A stretch of DNA of 41,162 nucleotides from Virgibacillus alimentarius (GCF_000709085.1 NZ_JFBD01000037.1:1-41162); one strand, 5' to 3'. Shown: positions 1 to 8,479, counted from the stretch's first letter. Numbers and translations are program-made. Notes: generated by a model from the sequence alone, not told the origin.

Positions 1-164
1 GTGTTGCCTCATATATGATTTCTGTTCGTCAGACCAGAGGTTTGCCTTGAGCTTTCTTCAGATTCCATATCACTATGGACACCCTTGCTTTTGGCTATGT
101 GCTTACCGCTACATGGTTGCACTCGGGACTTTCACCCGTTAGAGTTCGCCCATGCTGGGCGAAC
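1..164 (-). mobile_element. Group IIC intron, 5' part (domain I), cut by window edge
   Basis: Read on the minus strand from 164 leftwards, this begins GTTCGCCCAGCATGGGCG and continues through CGGGTGAAAGTCCCGA, AAGGGTGTCC, ATGGAATCTGAAG, GGCAAACC and GGTCTGACGAAC. I recall the same blocks, in the same order, from domain I of the Oceanobacillus iheyensis group IIC intron, which starts GUGUGCCCGGCAUGGGUG. The 5' splice site is placed at 164/165. The rest of the ribozyme and any reverse transcriptase would lie left of position 1, so completeness is unknown. A terminator-type hairpin sits directly on the 5'-exon side, the normal target of IIC introns. There is no ORF here. Confidence 0.85.
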
Positions 165-170
165 TAAAGA

Positions 171-202
171 CGCATTGGACTGCAATCCAATGCGCTTTTT
201 TT
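171..202 (+). terminator. Rho-independent terminator and probable intron insertion target
   Basis: A perfect 9-bp stem (171-179 with 186-194) and a 6-base loop are followed by seven T on the plus strand. It would end transcription of a plus-strand gene left of the window, or of whatever the intron interrupted. On the minus strand the stem is followed within 6 bases by the intron 5' end. Confidence 0.8.
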
Positions 203-212
203 GAGTTTATTC

Positions 213-271
213 TTGACATCTCAGATTATCTTGATAATATAATAATAAGTATTAAATTATAATAGTTATAA
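213..271 (+). promoter_or_regulatory. Upstream promoter P1 with PerR box 1
   Basis: TTGACA (213-218) is followed by AT-rich -10 candidates (TAATAT 235-240 or TATAAT 238-243). The palindrome TTATAATAGTTATAA (257-271) matches the B. subtilis PerR box TTATAATNATTATAA at all but one specified position and would overlap the start of transcription. Confidence 0.7.
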
Positions 272-276
272 ATAGA

Positions 277-291
277 TGATAATGAAAATCA
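277..291 (+). promoter_or_regulatory. Fur box
   Basis: TGATAATGAAAATCA matches the 7-1-7 Fur consensus TGATAATNATTATCA at 12 of 14 specified positions and continues with TT, as in the classical 19-bp iron box. It lies between PerR box 1 and promoter P2. Fur is known to activate pfeT in B. subtilis, so an activating role is possible. Confidence 0.65.
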
Positions 292-331
292 TTCCCAAGC
301 AGCTTTTGTTGCCCGTTTTGTAAAATATTTC

Positions 332-390
332 TTGACATATAATATAATAATGATAATATAATAATAGATATTTATTTATAATTATTATAA
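332..390 (+). promoter_or_regulatory. Proximal promoter P2 with perfect PerR box 2
   Basis: TTGACA (332-337) and the same -10 candidates as P1 (TAATAT 354-359, TATAAT 357-362) precede TTATAATTATTATAA (376-390), an exact PerR box. The box is the core of a 25-bp palindrome (371-395) with 12-bp arms around a single T. It lies 24 bases before the pfeT start codon. Confidence 0.8.
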
Positions 391-413
391 ATAAAAGATA
401 ATGGAGGACAGCT

Positions 414-2345
414 ATGGAAACTAATATAGAGCAAGTTCGTTCAGTTAACATTAAAAATAAAGGTTCATCCAATATTGCTTTTTTTAATCGCCTTAAAGAA
501 CATAGTGAGTTAATCGCAGCACTTTTTAGTGGGTTGTTAATTCTAATAACATGGGCTTTAAAAGGTTCCTTGTCGCCGACGCTATGGATTACTTTCCATA
601 TAATCGCCTTCACAGTAGGTGGATTTGCTAAAGCAAAAGAAGGTATAGAAGAAACAATAGCAAATAAAGAATTAAATGTGGAAATGTTAATGATATTCGC
701 TGCTATAGGCTCTGCGGCGATTGGTTATTGGACTGAAGGAGCTATTTTGATTTTTATTTTTGCTTTATCCGGGGCTCTAGAAACATATACCTTAAATAAA
801 AGCAATAAAGAAATTTCTTCATTGATGAATTTACAACCGGAGGAAGCAGTTTTAGTAGAAAATGGAGTTGAAAAAATTGTTCCTGTTTCAGACCTAAAAG
901 TTGGAGATACTATTTTCGTACGTGCCAGTGAGCGTATTCCAGCAGACGGGATCATCACAAAGGGGGCAACATCAATTGACGAAAGTGCTATTACAGGAGA
1001 ATCCGTACCTGTTAATAAAGCAAATAAACAAGATGTTTTTGCAGGTACGGTTGCCCTAGACGGGTCCATCTCCATTGAAATTACAAAGCCTGCACATGAA
1101 ACACTATTTCAAAAAATAATTCATTTAGTACATTCTGCTCAAAAAGAAAAATCACCGTCCCAATTATTTATTGAAAAATTTGAGGGCACGTATGTTAAGG
1201 TTGTCTTAGCTGTTGTTGCGGTTATGATGTTTTTACCTTATTTACTGTTTGGTTGGTCATTAACAGAAAGTATTTACCGTGCTATGATTCTACTTGTTGT
1301 TGCATCCCCATGTGCACTTGTAGCATCAATTATGCCAGCCACTTTAGCGGCTATATCGAATAGTGCTAAAAAAGGTGTCTTGTTCAAAGGTGGTGTTCAT
1401 GCTGAAAACGTCAGTCATGTTAAAGCAATAGCTTTTGATAAAACCGGAACATTAACGAATGGTAAGCCCGTCGTAACTGATGTCTACTTTCAATCTGATA
1501 CGGATAAAGAACGAATCATTGCAATTGCTGGAGCGATTGAAAAGGAATCGACACACCCTCTTGCACATGCAATAACAACATATAGCTTAAAACAGCAAGA
1601 GATTAATTCGATTCATGTTCAAGAAATGAAAACGATTAGCGGCAATGGAGTTTCAGCGTATGTAGATAATCAAAAGTGGGAAATTGGCAGAGCAGCTTTT
1701 GTAGGGGAAAAAGATGCATTAACCTTCCACGATGGAATTGCCTCTACCTTGGCAAATGAAGGGAAAACAATTGTATTTGTGAAGGTTGAAGACCAAATTG
1801 TAGCTCTCTTTGCTTTAAAAGATACACTTCGGAAAGACACAATAAAATCAATTAAAGCGTTAAAAAAACAAGGCATTCACACCGTTATGCTAACTGGAGA
1901 TAACAAAGTAACAGCAAAAGCAATTGCATCCGAAACAGGAATAGATCAATATATTGCAGAATGTCTACCAGAAGAAAAAGTTAATTATGTCAAAGAGTTA
2001 GGTGAACGTTTTGAGAATGTTGCAATGGTTGGAGATGGAATTAATGATGCACCTGCATTAGCAAGTGCAGATGTAGGTATTGCGATGGGAGAAGGCACCG
2101 ACGTAGCACTTGAGACAGCAGATGTCGTTTTAATGAAAAATGATCTGTCTAAAATCACAAATGCGATTAGCATGTCTAATCGAATGAATAGAGTTGTAAA
2201 GCAAAATATATTTTTCTCACTCGCTGTAATCGGATTGCTTATTTTATCAAACTTTTTTCAAATACTTGATTTACCATTAGGTGTTATTGGTCATGAAGGC
2301 AGTACAATTCTGGTTATACTAAATGGTCTTCGATTACTAAAATAG
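414..2345 (+). CDS. pfeT: P1B4-type metal-transporting ATPase, probable Fe(II) exporter PfeT
   Basis: This 643-residue P-type ATPase has an N-terminal membrane region without a CxxC metal-binding domain, the actuator motif TGES (194-197), the transmembrane metal motif SPC (298-300), the phosphorylation motif DKTGT (342-346), an HP dipeptide, GDGIND, and HEGST near residue 627 in the last membrane segment. SPC together with HEGST marks the P1B4 subclass. Length and features match B. subtilis PfeT (also called ZosA or YkvW), which exports ferrous iron and is controlled by PerR and Fur. The PerR and Fur boxes upstream support Fe(II) over Zn/Co/Cd as the main substrate. The start is fixed by GGAGGA 5 bases upstream. 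It is monocistronic. Confidence 0.88.
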   Translation: METNIEQVRSVNIKNKGSSNIAFFNRLKEHSELIAALFSGLLILITWALKGSLSPTLWITFHIIAFTVGGFAKAKEGIEETIANKELNVEMLMIFAAIGSAAIGYWTEGAILIFIFALSGALETYTLNKSNKEISSLMNLQPEEAVLVENGVEKIVPVSDLKVGDTIFVRASERIPADGIITKGATSIDESAITGESVPVNKANKQDVFAGTVALDGSISIEITKPAHETLFQKIIHLVHSAQKEKSPSQLFIEKFEGTYVKVVLAVVAVMMFLPYLLFGWSLTESIYRAMILLVVASPCALVASIMPATLAAISNSAKKGVLFKGGVHAENVSHVKAIAFDKTGTLTNGKPVVTDVYFQSDTDKERIIAIAGAIEKESTHPLAHAITTYSLKQQEINSIHVQEMKTISGNGVSAYVDNQKWEIGRAAFVGEKDALTFHDGIASTLANEGKTIVFVKVEDQIVALFALKDTLRKDTIKSIKALKKQGIHTVMLTGDNKVTAKAIASETGIDQYIAECLPEEKVNYVKELGERFENVAMVGDGINDAPALASADVGIAMGEGTDVALETADVVLMKNDLSKITNAISMSNRMNRVVKQNIFFSLAVIGLLILSNFFQILDLPLGVIGHEGSTILVILNGLRLLK

Positions 2346-2372
2346 CTGCCCGTTTGGGTCAGCTATTTTTTT
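2340..2372 (+). terminator. Terminator between convergent genes
   Basis: The stem AAATAGCTG/CAGCTATTT with an 11-base loop and a T run overlaps the pfeT stop codon. It also covers the 3' end of the convergent gene at 2363, so it probably serves both strands. Confidence 0.8.
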
Positions 2373-3190
2373 GCATTCATTTTCTCTTCTCGAATCATTG
2401 CGTTAATAATTCCACCAGTTATTATAATAATTCCAGAAATGTAAAACCAAATCATAAGAATGATAACTGCCCCTAGACTGCCATAGGTTGCTGAGTAGTT
2501 ACCGATTGTACTGACATAATAGGAAAAGGCCAATGAAACTAATTGCCATCCAATCGTAGCAAATATAGCACCCCACATTGCATTCCTTAATCGTATTTTC
2601 TTGTTTGGAGCAAGCTTATATAACGCCAGTAAAACGATAAAAAATACAATGGAGGAAATGATCCAGCGCAATGTATTCCACACATGTATAAAGTCATCCG
2701 ATAAACCGAAAAAAGAAAATAGATAAATGCCAATCGTTCTCCCGAAAATTGGCAACAAAAATGCTACACAAATAACAACTACCATTGATATCGTTAAGGC
2801 TATAGCGATTAATCGAGCAACAATAAACGAGCGATCTTCCTCAACCTCATATGCCCGGTTAAACGCTTTCGTTATCGCATTAACACCATTGGAAGCCGAC
2901 CATAATGTGCCAATAATACCAATCGATAATAATCCGCCGTTTTGCGCATTAATTAATTGATTAAGATTTGTATTTATCAACTCCGTAATTTCAGGTGGAG
3001 CGTAAGTGTCAATAAAGCCCATAAATGACTGTTCATCAATTGGCAAATATCCAAGTAACGTTATTAAAAATAATAAGAAGGGAAATAAAGATAGCAAAAA
3101 GAAATATGCAAGTTGTGCTGAGAGACCGAACACATCCGCATCATTTATACGTCCGAAAAACGTTTTGCCAAAAGCCGCTACTCTCTTCAC
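2363..3190 (-). CDS. YihY/BrkB family membrane protein (YfkH-like)
   Basis: This 275-residue integral membrane protein has about six hydrophobic segments. The N-terminal motif DVFGLSAQLAYFFLLSLFPF and the central GTLWSASNGVNAITKAFNRA are typical of the YihY/virulence factor BrkB family. The family was once called ribonuclease BN, but it is a membrane family whose substrate or role is not settled. It lies 24 bases after the YtxH gene on the same strand, so the two are probably one transcript. It ends in the shared terminator with pfeT. No individual function can be read from the sequence. Confidence 0.85.
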   Translation of the reverse strand: MKRVAAFGKTFFGRINDADVFGLSAQLAYFFLLSLFPFLLFLITLLGYLPIDEQSFMGFIDTYAPPEITELINTNLNQLINAQNGGLLSIGIIGTLWSASNGVNAITKAFNRAYEVEEDRSFIVARLIAIALTISMVVVICVAFLLPIFGRTIGIYLFSFFGLSDDFIHVWNTLRWIISSIVFFIVLLALYKLAPNKKIRLRNAMWGAIFATIGWQLVSLAFSYYVSTIGNYSATYGSLGAVIILMIWFYISGIIIITGGIINAMIREEKMNAKK

Positions 3191-3214
3191 ATAACAATCC
3201 CCCTTCTGTATTAT

Positions 3215-3502
3215 CTATTCTTGGTCCTTCTTGCTAGATAGCTTGTCCAATGTGTTTTCCACTTGTTCTAGTGCATTTACCATGTTTTCCGCATTATAAT
3301 TAATACGGTCATTTAATTGGTTAAAAGCTACTTTTGTTTTACGGACACCTTCTGAAGGATTTTTAACAAAATAAGTTGTTTTCGATTTGTATGAAGCTAT
3401 TTTATCTTTCGTGTAAGCCCGTGTATCTTTATTAATTAAAGTAGCTATCCCACCAACAATAGCTCCTATTATCATTCCCAAACATAAATTTCGCTTACCC
3501 AT
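3215..3502 (-). CDS. YtxH-like small protein
   Basis: This is a 95-residue protein with one N-terminal glycine/alanine-rich membrane segment (LCLGMIIGAIVGGIATLI), followed by a lysine-rich amphipathic region predicted as helix. That is the YtxH-like layout often linked to general stress genes in Bacillaceae. The frame extends upstream to 3538, but AAAGGAGAG 6 bases before the ATG at 3502 fixes the start. It is the first gene of a likely two-gene transcript with the downstream BrkB/YihY gene. The function is unknown. Confidence 0.75.
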   Translation of the reverse strand: MGKRNLCLGMIIGAIVGGIATLINKDTRAYTKDKIASYKSKTTYFVKNPSEGVRKTKVAFNQLNDRINYNAENMVNALEQVENTLDKLSSKKDQE

Positions 3503-3538
3503 TTTACTCTCTCCTTTTTTATATGATGTACACTCCAA

Positions 3539-3816
3539 TTTTATGCCGAAACAACTTTTCCTTTATAAAAGATACTTACATTTATTCCAAAATCTTCTTT
3601 AAAAAAGTATTTCAGCTCATAGTAATTCTAGCATATAGCGACAAATTTTTACACTTTTATCTTATTTGTAACAACAATCAACACTTGACATTCTAACTAA
3701 TATTCTAAATACTATAAATACACTGAATAGCAAAAGGAGGGTCTTTAAAAAATAGAGAGAACCTATATAAGCGGTTTCTTATAATTTATTATGTATGTTA
3801 AGAAGGGAGCACTGAT
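3539..3816. promoter_or_regulatory. Intergenic region with promoter for the symporter gene
   Basis: On the plus strand TTGACA (3685-3690) is followed by TACTAT (3710-3715) with a 19-base spacer, or AATACT with 17. An RBS-like AAAGGAGGG at about 3730 has no usable start codon after it; the true RBS is AAGGGAG before the ATG at 3817. No ORF of note is present. Confidence 0.45.
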
Positions 3817-5166
3817 ATGGATACGTTATTGGACCTTTTATCAAAAGTAAGCGATTTCATTTGGGGACCGCCCTTGCTTATTCTGCTTGTGGGGACTGGT
3901 ATCTTTTTAACTGCAAGACTTGGAATAATTCAATTAAGATTATTACCTTATTCATTAAAACTTGTTTTTTCCAGAAATCATGATAAGAAATCTGATGGTG
4001 ATATTTCCCACTTTCAGGCTCTTATGACAGCTATGGCTGGTACTGTGGGAGTCGGTAACATCGTTGGTGTTGCAACAGCCGTCACGCTTGGAGGACCTGG
4101 TGCTATTTTTTGGATGTGGCTAGCCGGATTTTTTGGAATGGCAACGAAATACGGTGAAGCAATTCTTGCTGTTAAATATCGTGTAAAAGATTCACATGGT
4201 CAAATGGCTGGAGGACCAATGTATTATCTTGAACGGGGTTTAAAACAAAAATGGCTTGGAGTTCTTTTTGCGATATTTGGTGCACTTGCTGCATTCGGAA
4301 TTGGAAATGGAACACAATCAAAAGCTGTAGCCGATGTAATGTATGATAATTTCTCAGTTCCGTATTGGGTTTCTGGTATTGCACTTGTTATTTTTGCAGG
4401 TGCAGTAATTCTTGGTGGTATCAAATCAATCGGAAAAGTTACAGCATTTTTCGTCCCAATCATGGCCGTATTTTATATCATTGCAGGATTGATTGTTTTA
4501 ATTATGAATATAGAACTTGTTCCAGAAACATTTGGTATTATTTTTGAAGCTGCGTTCTCTAGTGAATCGGCTGCCGGAGGAGCAGTTGGGGCTGCTATTC
4601 GGTTTGGTATCGCCCGTGGTTTATTCTCCAATGAAGCGGGACTTGGTTCTGCTCCAATAGCAGCAGCTGCAGCGAAAACGGATATTCCTGGTCGGCAGGC
4701 ACTGGTTTCAATGACACAAGTTCTTTTCGATACAATTTTCATCTGTTCTATTACTGGAATAACTATTGTCATGTCAGGTAAGTGGGAAGATAGCTCCATT
4801 GATGCCGGTGCACTTACTGCATCTGCTTTTGGCGAGCTCCTTGGTGATCCAGGCTCACTTATTATCTCGATTGGCCTATTGTTTTTTGCATCATCAACCA
4901 TCTTAGGCTGGGGCTATTACGGGGAAAAATGCTTTCAATACCTATTTAAAAATCCCGCGGCCGTGAGAGCCTACCGTATCGTTTTTGTTTTATTTATTTT
5001 TGTTGGTGCAACTGCATCACTTGAAGTGATCTGGGTGTTTGCGGATGTACTAAACGGCCTTATGGCAATACCAAACTTAATAGGGCTTATCGGATTATCA
5101 GGAATAATCGTTTTTGAAACAAAAAGACTCCTAAACAAGCGGGAAGAGGAACGTGCAGAAGGATAA
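3817..5166 (+). CDS. Alanine or glycine:Na+ symporter (AGCS family)
   Basis: This 449-residue membrane protein has about ten or eleven hydrophobic helices. The N-terminal GTGIFLTARLGIIQLR, the block GTVGVGNIVGVATAVTLGGP, and FGIARGLFSNEAGLGSAPIA are typical of the alanine or glycine:cation symporter family (AlsT/DagA/AgcS). It would import alanine, glycine or a related amino acid with sodium at the cytoplasmic membrane. It is a single-gene unit with its own promoter and terminator. Exact substrate cannot be decided from sequence; some family members carry glutamine, and a glutaminase lies nearby on the other strand. Confidence 0.9.
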   Translation: MDTLLDLLSKVSDFIWGPPLLILLVGTGIFLTARLGIIQLRLLPYSLKLVFSRNHDKKSDGDISHFQALMTAMAGTVGVGNIVGVATAVTLGGPGAIFWMWLAGFFGMATKYGEAILAVKYRVKDSHGQMAGGPMYYLERGLKQKWLGVLFAIFGALAAFGIGNGTQSKAVADVMYDNFSVPYWVSGIALVIFAGAVILGGIKSIGKVTAFFVPIMAVFYIIAGLIVLIMNIELVPETFGIIFEAAFSSESAAGGAVGAAIRFGIARGLFSNEAGLGSAPIAAAAAKTDIPGRQALVSMTQVLFDTIFICSITGITIVMSGKWEDSSIDAGALTASAFGELLGDPGSLIISIGLLFFASSTILGWGYYGEKCFQYLFKNPAAVRAYRIVFVLFIFVGATASLEVIWVFADVLNGLMAIPNLIGLIGLSGIIVFETKRLLNKREEERAEG

Positions 5167-5207
5167 AATCAGAAATTATTTTGCAACTACTGAATGTATG
5201 GGATTAC

Positions 5208-5260
5208 AAAAAAGACTGCTTAATACGCATATGCTGAAGCTTATCAAGCAGTCTTTTTTC
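5208..5260 (+). terminator. Terminator after the AGCS symporter
   Basis: An 11-bp stem AAAGACTGCTT/AAGCAGTCTTT (5211-5221 with 5246-5256) is followed by T residues. It may also act for the convergent gene at 5278. Confidence 0.8.
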
Positions 5261-5277
5261 GTTCCTTTTTAAATTAA

Positions 5278-5943
5278 TTATAGAAGCGGCTCAATACATG
5301 CCTGGCTATTGTTTTTTGCAGCGTTAACATAGCTGCTGACTGAGTAAGCTGTTAGTTCATCCGTTTCTAGTGCCTGCAAAAATTGATTTGCTTCAAATGG
5401 CTGCCGGTTTTGCGGATGGATCCATGCATCCTCTTTGTCTTTTGGTAAAATAATTGGCATTCTATGGTGAATCTCTTTCATAAAATGATTTGAATCCTTT
5501 GTTAAAATTGTACAGGTGAAAAGCTCTTTTTCATCTCGCTGCCACCTGTCCCACAATCCAGCAAAAGCAAAAAGTCTGTGATTCGCTAATTGAATCCGTT
5601 TAGGCTGTTTTTCTTGTCCTGTTTTCTGCCACTCATAAAAGCTATCTGCAATAATTAAGCATCTCTTTCTAACCATCAAATTTTTAAAACTCGGTTTCTC
5701 ATGTGCTGTTTCGCTACGGGCATTAATCATCTTATAACCAATTTTTTCATCTTTGGCCCAAGATGGAACAAGCCCCCATCGCACATAACCGGCACGCTTT
5801 TCTCTTCCATCATGTATGACCACTAATACATTTTGCCCTGGTGCAATATTATAACTTGGTTCATAAGCATCTATCGGACGGTCAATACCAAATTTTTGTA
5901 AAATTTCTGCTTCTTCTGCAAGCAATGTATACCTCCCGCACAT
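5278..5943 (-). CDS. SRAP-domain protein (YedK/HMCES family)
   Basis: This 221-residue protein starts MCGRYTLL. After removal of Met1, Cys2 would be the catalytic residue that forms a thiazolidine crosslink with abasic sites in single-stranded DNA. NARSET, FYEW and the HHRMP motif supply the conserved Asn, Glu and His of the family. The upstream frame extension to 5982 is excluded because Cys must be residue 2; GGGGG lies 8 bases before the chosen ATG. It follows the glutaminase gene by 28 bases and is probably cotranscribed with it. No LexA box was seen nearby. Confidence 0.9.
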   Translation of the reverse strand: MCGRYTLLAEEAEILQKFGIDRPIDAYEPSYNIAPGQNVLVVIHDGREKRAGYVRWGLVPSWAKDEKIGYKMINARSETAHEKPSFKNLMVRKRCLIIADSFYEWQKTGQEKQPKRIQLANHRLFAFAGLWDRWQRDEKELFTCTILTKDSNHFMKEIHHRMPIILPKDKEDAWIHPQNRQPFEANQFLQALETDELTAYSVSSYVNAAKNNSQACIEPLL

Positions 5944-5971
5944 ATAAATCCCCCTATCTGTAGAAGATATG

Positions 5972-6967
5972 TTAAAACACACTTAAATCCCATTGTGTCG
6001 CGATATGACGCAATAGCCGAATACCAGCAATACTATTACCTTTATCATCTAACGCCGGCCCATATACACCAATTCCACACCCTTCCGTGAACGGTAGCTC
6101 CTCATCTCTGACCCGGGGTGGTGATAATGCTAAAATACCGCCAGATACACCACTTTTAGCAGGAATTCCTACATAAGTTGCAAATTTTCCAGAGGCGTCG
6201 TACATGCCGCATGTCAACATCAATGCTTTAGCTATCCGGGCAATTTGCCGCGGTATAATTTCTTCTTGTGTTTCCGGATCTTCTCCATCATTTGATAAGA
6301 TCATTCCTATTCGCGCTAAATCGTCTGTCGTTATTTCAATGGAGCATTGTTTAAAATAGGTTTCTAACGTGATATTAAGATCAGATTCTAGAAAGCCGGT
6401 TTCCAGTAAGTAGTAGCCAATAGCTCTATTTCGCATGGAGGAATCTCTTTCAGATTCATACACATCGACATTGACTGCTGGACGGTAGCCGAGCATTTTC
6501 TCTAATAATACAAATATTGATTCCAATTTTTCATCGGATGTATTTCCAATTAAAGTCGAAGAAACTGTAATTGCTCCTGCATTAATGAATGGGTTAAAGG
6601 GTTTTTTTAACTGTTTCATTTCTAAGTGCATGATCGAATTAAATGCTTCACCAGTAGGCTCCACATCAACACGATCAAGCATATACGCCACCCCGCGCTC
6701 TATGCAAGCTGCAATAAAGCTAATTACTTTAGATATACTTTGAATGGTAAAGGGTATCCCTACATCCCCAGATCGGATTGTCATCCCGTTTTTCCCAATG
6801 ATCGTAATTCCCAAATGATTAGGATTGGCTTCTTGCAATATTGGAATATATGACGCAACTTCACCATCTGTTATATGTTTCCGATAAAAGGAAATCCAAT
6901 CATCAACATAATTTTGCAACCATTCTTTAGTCAGCTCTGTATTCCAGTTAGCTGAACCTTGTACCAT
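5972..6967 (-). CDS. glsA: Glutaminase A
   Basis: This 331-residue enzyme is a serine-dependent beta-lactamase-fold glutaminase that hydrolyses L-glutamine to glutamate and ammonia. The catalytic SxxK motif is visible in FTIQSISKVISF, and the family motifs NPFINAGAI, FATYVGIPAKSGVSGGI and GCGIGVYGPALD are present. The start was set at MVQGSANW, where GCGAGGTG precedes the ATG; the upstream frame extension to 7057 has no RBS. Length agrees with the family (about 310-330). The SRAP gene follows 28 bases downstream, and no other nitrogen gene is adjacent. Confidence 0.92.
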   Translation of the reverse strand: MVQGSANWNTELTKEWLQNYVDDWISFYRKHITDGEVASYIPILQEANPNHLGITIIGKNGMTIRSGDVGIPFTIQSISKVISFIAACIERGVAYMLDRVDVEPTGEAFNSIMHLEMKQLKKPFNPFINAGAITVSSTLIGNTSDEKLESIFVLLEKMLGYRPAVNVDVYESERDSSMRNRAIGYYLLETGFLESDLNITLETYFKQCSIEITTDDLARIGMILSNDGEDPETQEEIIPRQIARIAKALMLTCGMYDASGKFATYVGIPAKSGVSGGILALSPPRVRDEELPFTEGCGIGVYGPALDDKGNSIAGIRLLRHIATQWDLSVF

Positions 6968-7129
6968 TAACAACACCTCGCTACTAACATAGTATGCTAC
7001 ACAAAAATTTAAGTAAGCATTTTCCCATCTCACGTAAAAAACTTCATATTTATCCAAAATATAAAGGATACTTTCAAAAGTAGCAACAGAAAATGTTTCT
7101 AATATGCATTAACAGGAAATTCCAAAATA

Positions 7130-7162
7130 TAAAAAAAGAAGCACTATTTAAAAAGTGCTTCC
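7130..7162 (-). terminator. Terminator of the CAP-domain gene
   Basis: On the minus strand GAAGCACT and AGTGCTTC form an 8-bp stem followed by seven T, just after the stop codon at 7173. Confidence 0.75.
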
Positions 7163-7172
7163 TTCATAACAG

Positions 7173-7976
7173 TTATTTTCCAATAAACTGTTGTGTCCAG
7201 TGATTACCCTGCTCGACATACCCTACTCCGATATGTGTGAAATCTTCGTTTAAAATGTTAGCTCGGTGACCATCACTATTCATCCATCCATTTACTACTT
7301 CAGCTGGTGTACGTTGTCCTTTTGCAATGTTTTCTCCAGCAGTGCGATAATCAATGCCAAAGCTCTTCATCATATCAAATGGTGATCCATAATTAGGACT
7401 ATCATGTGAAAAATAATTGCTGTCAGCCATATCACGTGATTTTTCACGAGCTACTTTACTCAACTCTTCATCTATTTTTAATGGATCTAGTCCTTGCTTC
7501 ACTCTTTCATCGTTTGTTAATTCGACGACTTCTTGTTCAAATTCATTTAATTGCTGATTTTGATTTGTCTGTTCTTGCTTATTTTCCTGTTGTTCTTGCT
7601 GTTGTGCTGGTGCCCCAGCTTCTTGTGAAGGCTGTTCTTGCTGTGTTGGTTTTTCAGCCTCTTGTGCAGATTGGTCTTGTTGTACTGGGTCTTTCTGCTT
7701 TTCAGGCTGCTCTTTTCCCTGTTCAGCGTTATCTTTATCTGCTTTATCTTGCCCTTTTTGTGAATGTTGTTCAATGTTCCAAACCCATTCATAATTTTGC
7801 AAGCAATCAAATGATTTCTTATCTATATTTCTATCATTAATATTAATAGCATATTTATCGTTATATGATTGCTCTGTATTATCTGTATTAGCAGATGCTT
7901 CTACAGAAGTATTTAAAGTTCCGCCAAGTAAAAAGGCTGATGATAATACGGTTACTATACTTGCTTTTTTAAACAT
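7173..7976 (-). CDS. Secreted CAP/SCP-domain protein (YkwD-like)
   Basis: This 267-residue protein has an N-terminal signal peptide (MFKKASIVTVLSSAFLLGG..., cleaved near residue 28-30). A low-complexity linker rich in Gln, Glu and Lys follows (about residues 75-140). The C-terminal CAP domain (about 145-267) contains LTNDERVKQGLDPL, MADSNYFSHDSP, AGENIAKGQRTPAEVV and GHRANILN. The domain His and Glu residues are present. It matches the YkwD type of Bacillus CAP proteins, secreted and often spore- or wall-associated, whose biochemical activity is not settled. The start is at MFKK, behind AAAGGAGAGG; the longer frame to 8060 would destroy the signal peptide. Confidence 0.85.
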   Translation of the reverse strand: MFKKASIVTVLSSAFLLGGTLNTSVEASANTDNTEQSYNDKYAININDRNIDKKSFDCLQNYEWVWNIEQHSQKGQDKADKDNAEQGKEQPEKQKDPVQQDQSAQEAEKPTQQEQPSQEAGAPAQQQEQQENKQEQTNQNQQLNEFEQEVVELTNDERVKQGLDPLKIDEELSKVAREKSRDMADSNYFSHDSPNYGSPFDMMKSFGIDYRTAGENIAKGQRTPAEVVNGWMNSDGHRANILNEDFTHIGVGYVEQGNHWTQQFIGK

Positions 7977-8479
7977 AGTTTTTGTTCCTCTCCTTTTGTT
8001 TTGATTTGCAAAATTATCATAGCACGAGTTTTTTGTAATAATAATGGTAGGCTTTCCCATACGAGCTTAATAGAATCAATCACAAATTTTGAAATAATAA
8101 AACCGTTATTAAAATAGGATTTTTTGATCTCCTAAAAATAGAGTTGATGGAAGAAACTATTTTAGTTGGCAAAAAATACAACAATATTGCTATTGACACA
8201 TTAAAAAATCTTCTTTTATATTACAACCAGCGGATAAATTGTAACGCAGTTGTTACTTGATTTTTTCTAAAGAATTGTTCTTTTTCTATCGAACCCATTA
8301 AATAAAAATAATATATGTATTAATTGTTTATATACCCCCAAAAACTATGATAAAATATAGTAATGAATATAGATGAGTATTAGAATGTAAAATCAGCAGA
8401 AATTAATAGATCAAATCTGTCTATTCTATTAAAGGCTGGATAAAATAAACGCAATGTCATCATTATTGGAGGAAATGAT
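7977..8479. promoter_or_regulatory. 500-bp intergenic region upstream of mreBH
   Basis: On the plus strand TTGACA (8193-8198) and TATATT (8217-8222, 18-base spacer) look like a sigma-A promoter. It is followed at about 8240-8256 by a short GTAAC/GTTAC hairpin and a T-rich stretch, so early attenuation is possible. Further down, ATACCCCCAAAA (8332-8343) recalls the C-rich -35 element of sigma-I promoters, but the matching CGAA -10 is not seen at the right distance. GGAGG at about 8469 is the mreBH RBS. A 37-codon frame starting at about 8148 has no convincing RBS. Confidence 0.4.

Larger units (their letters stand above)
211..404 (+). repeat. Tandem duplication of promoter plus PerR operator (119-bp period)
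   Basis: Two copies of a roughly 75-bp block, about 211-285 and 330-404, share the same elements in register. TTGACA lies at 213 and 332, GATAATATAATAATA at 233 and 352, the PerR-like palindrome at 257 and 376, and GATAATG at 278 and 397. Every offset is 119 bases. The second copy runs straight into the pfeT ribosome binding site (GGAGGA, 403-408). Confidence 0.75.

Noticed and set aside
3730-3790. Strong RBS-like AAAGGAGGG upstream of the AGCS gene as a sign of a leader peptide
   Set aside because: No ATG, GTG or TTG at a usable distance opens a frame of more than a few codons.
7406-7840. 144-codon plus-strand frame opposite the CAP protein linker
   Set aside because: It arises from the Gln/Glu-rich repeat codons of the CAP gene read backwards; no RBS or family.
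8148-8261. 37-codon plus-strand frame starting MEETILVGKKYNNIAIDTLK upstream of mreBH
   Set aside because: It overlaps a likely promoter, has a poor RBS and no known relatives that I recognise.
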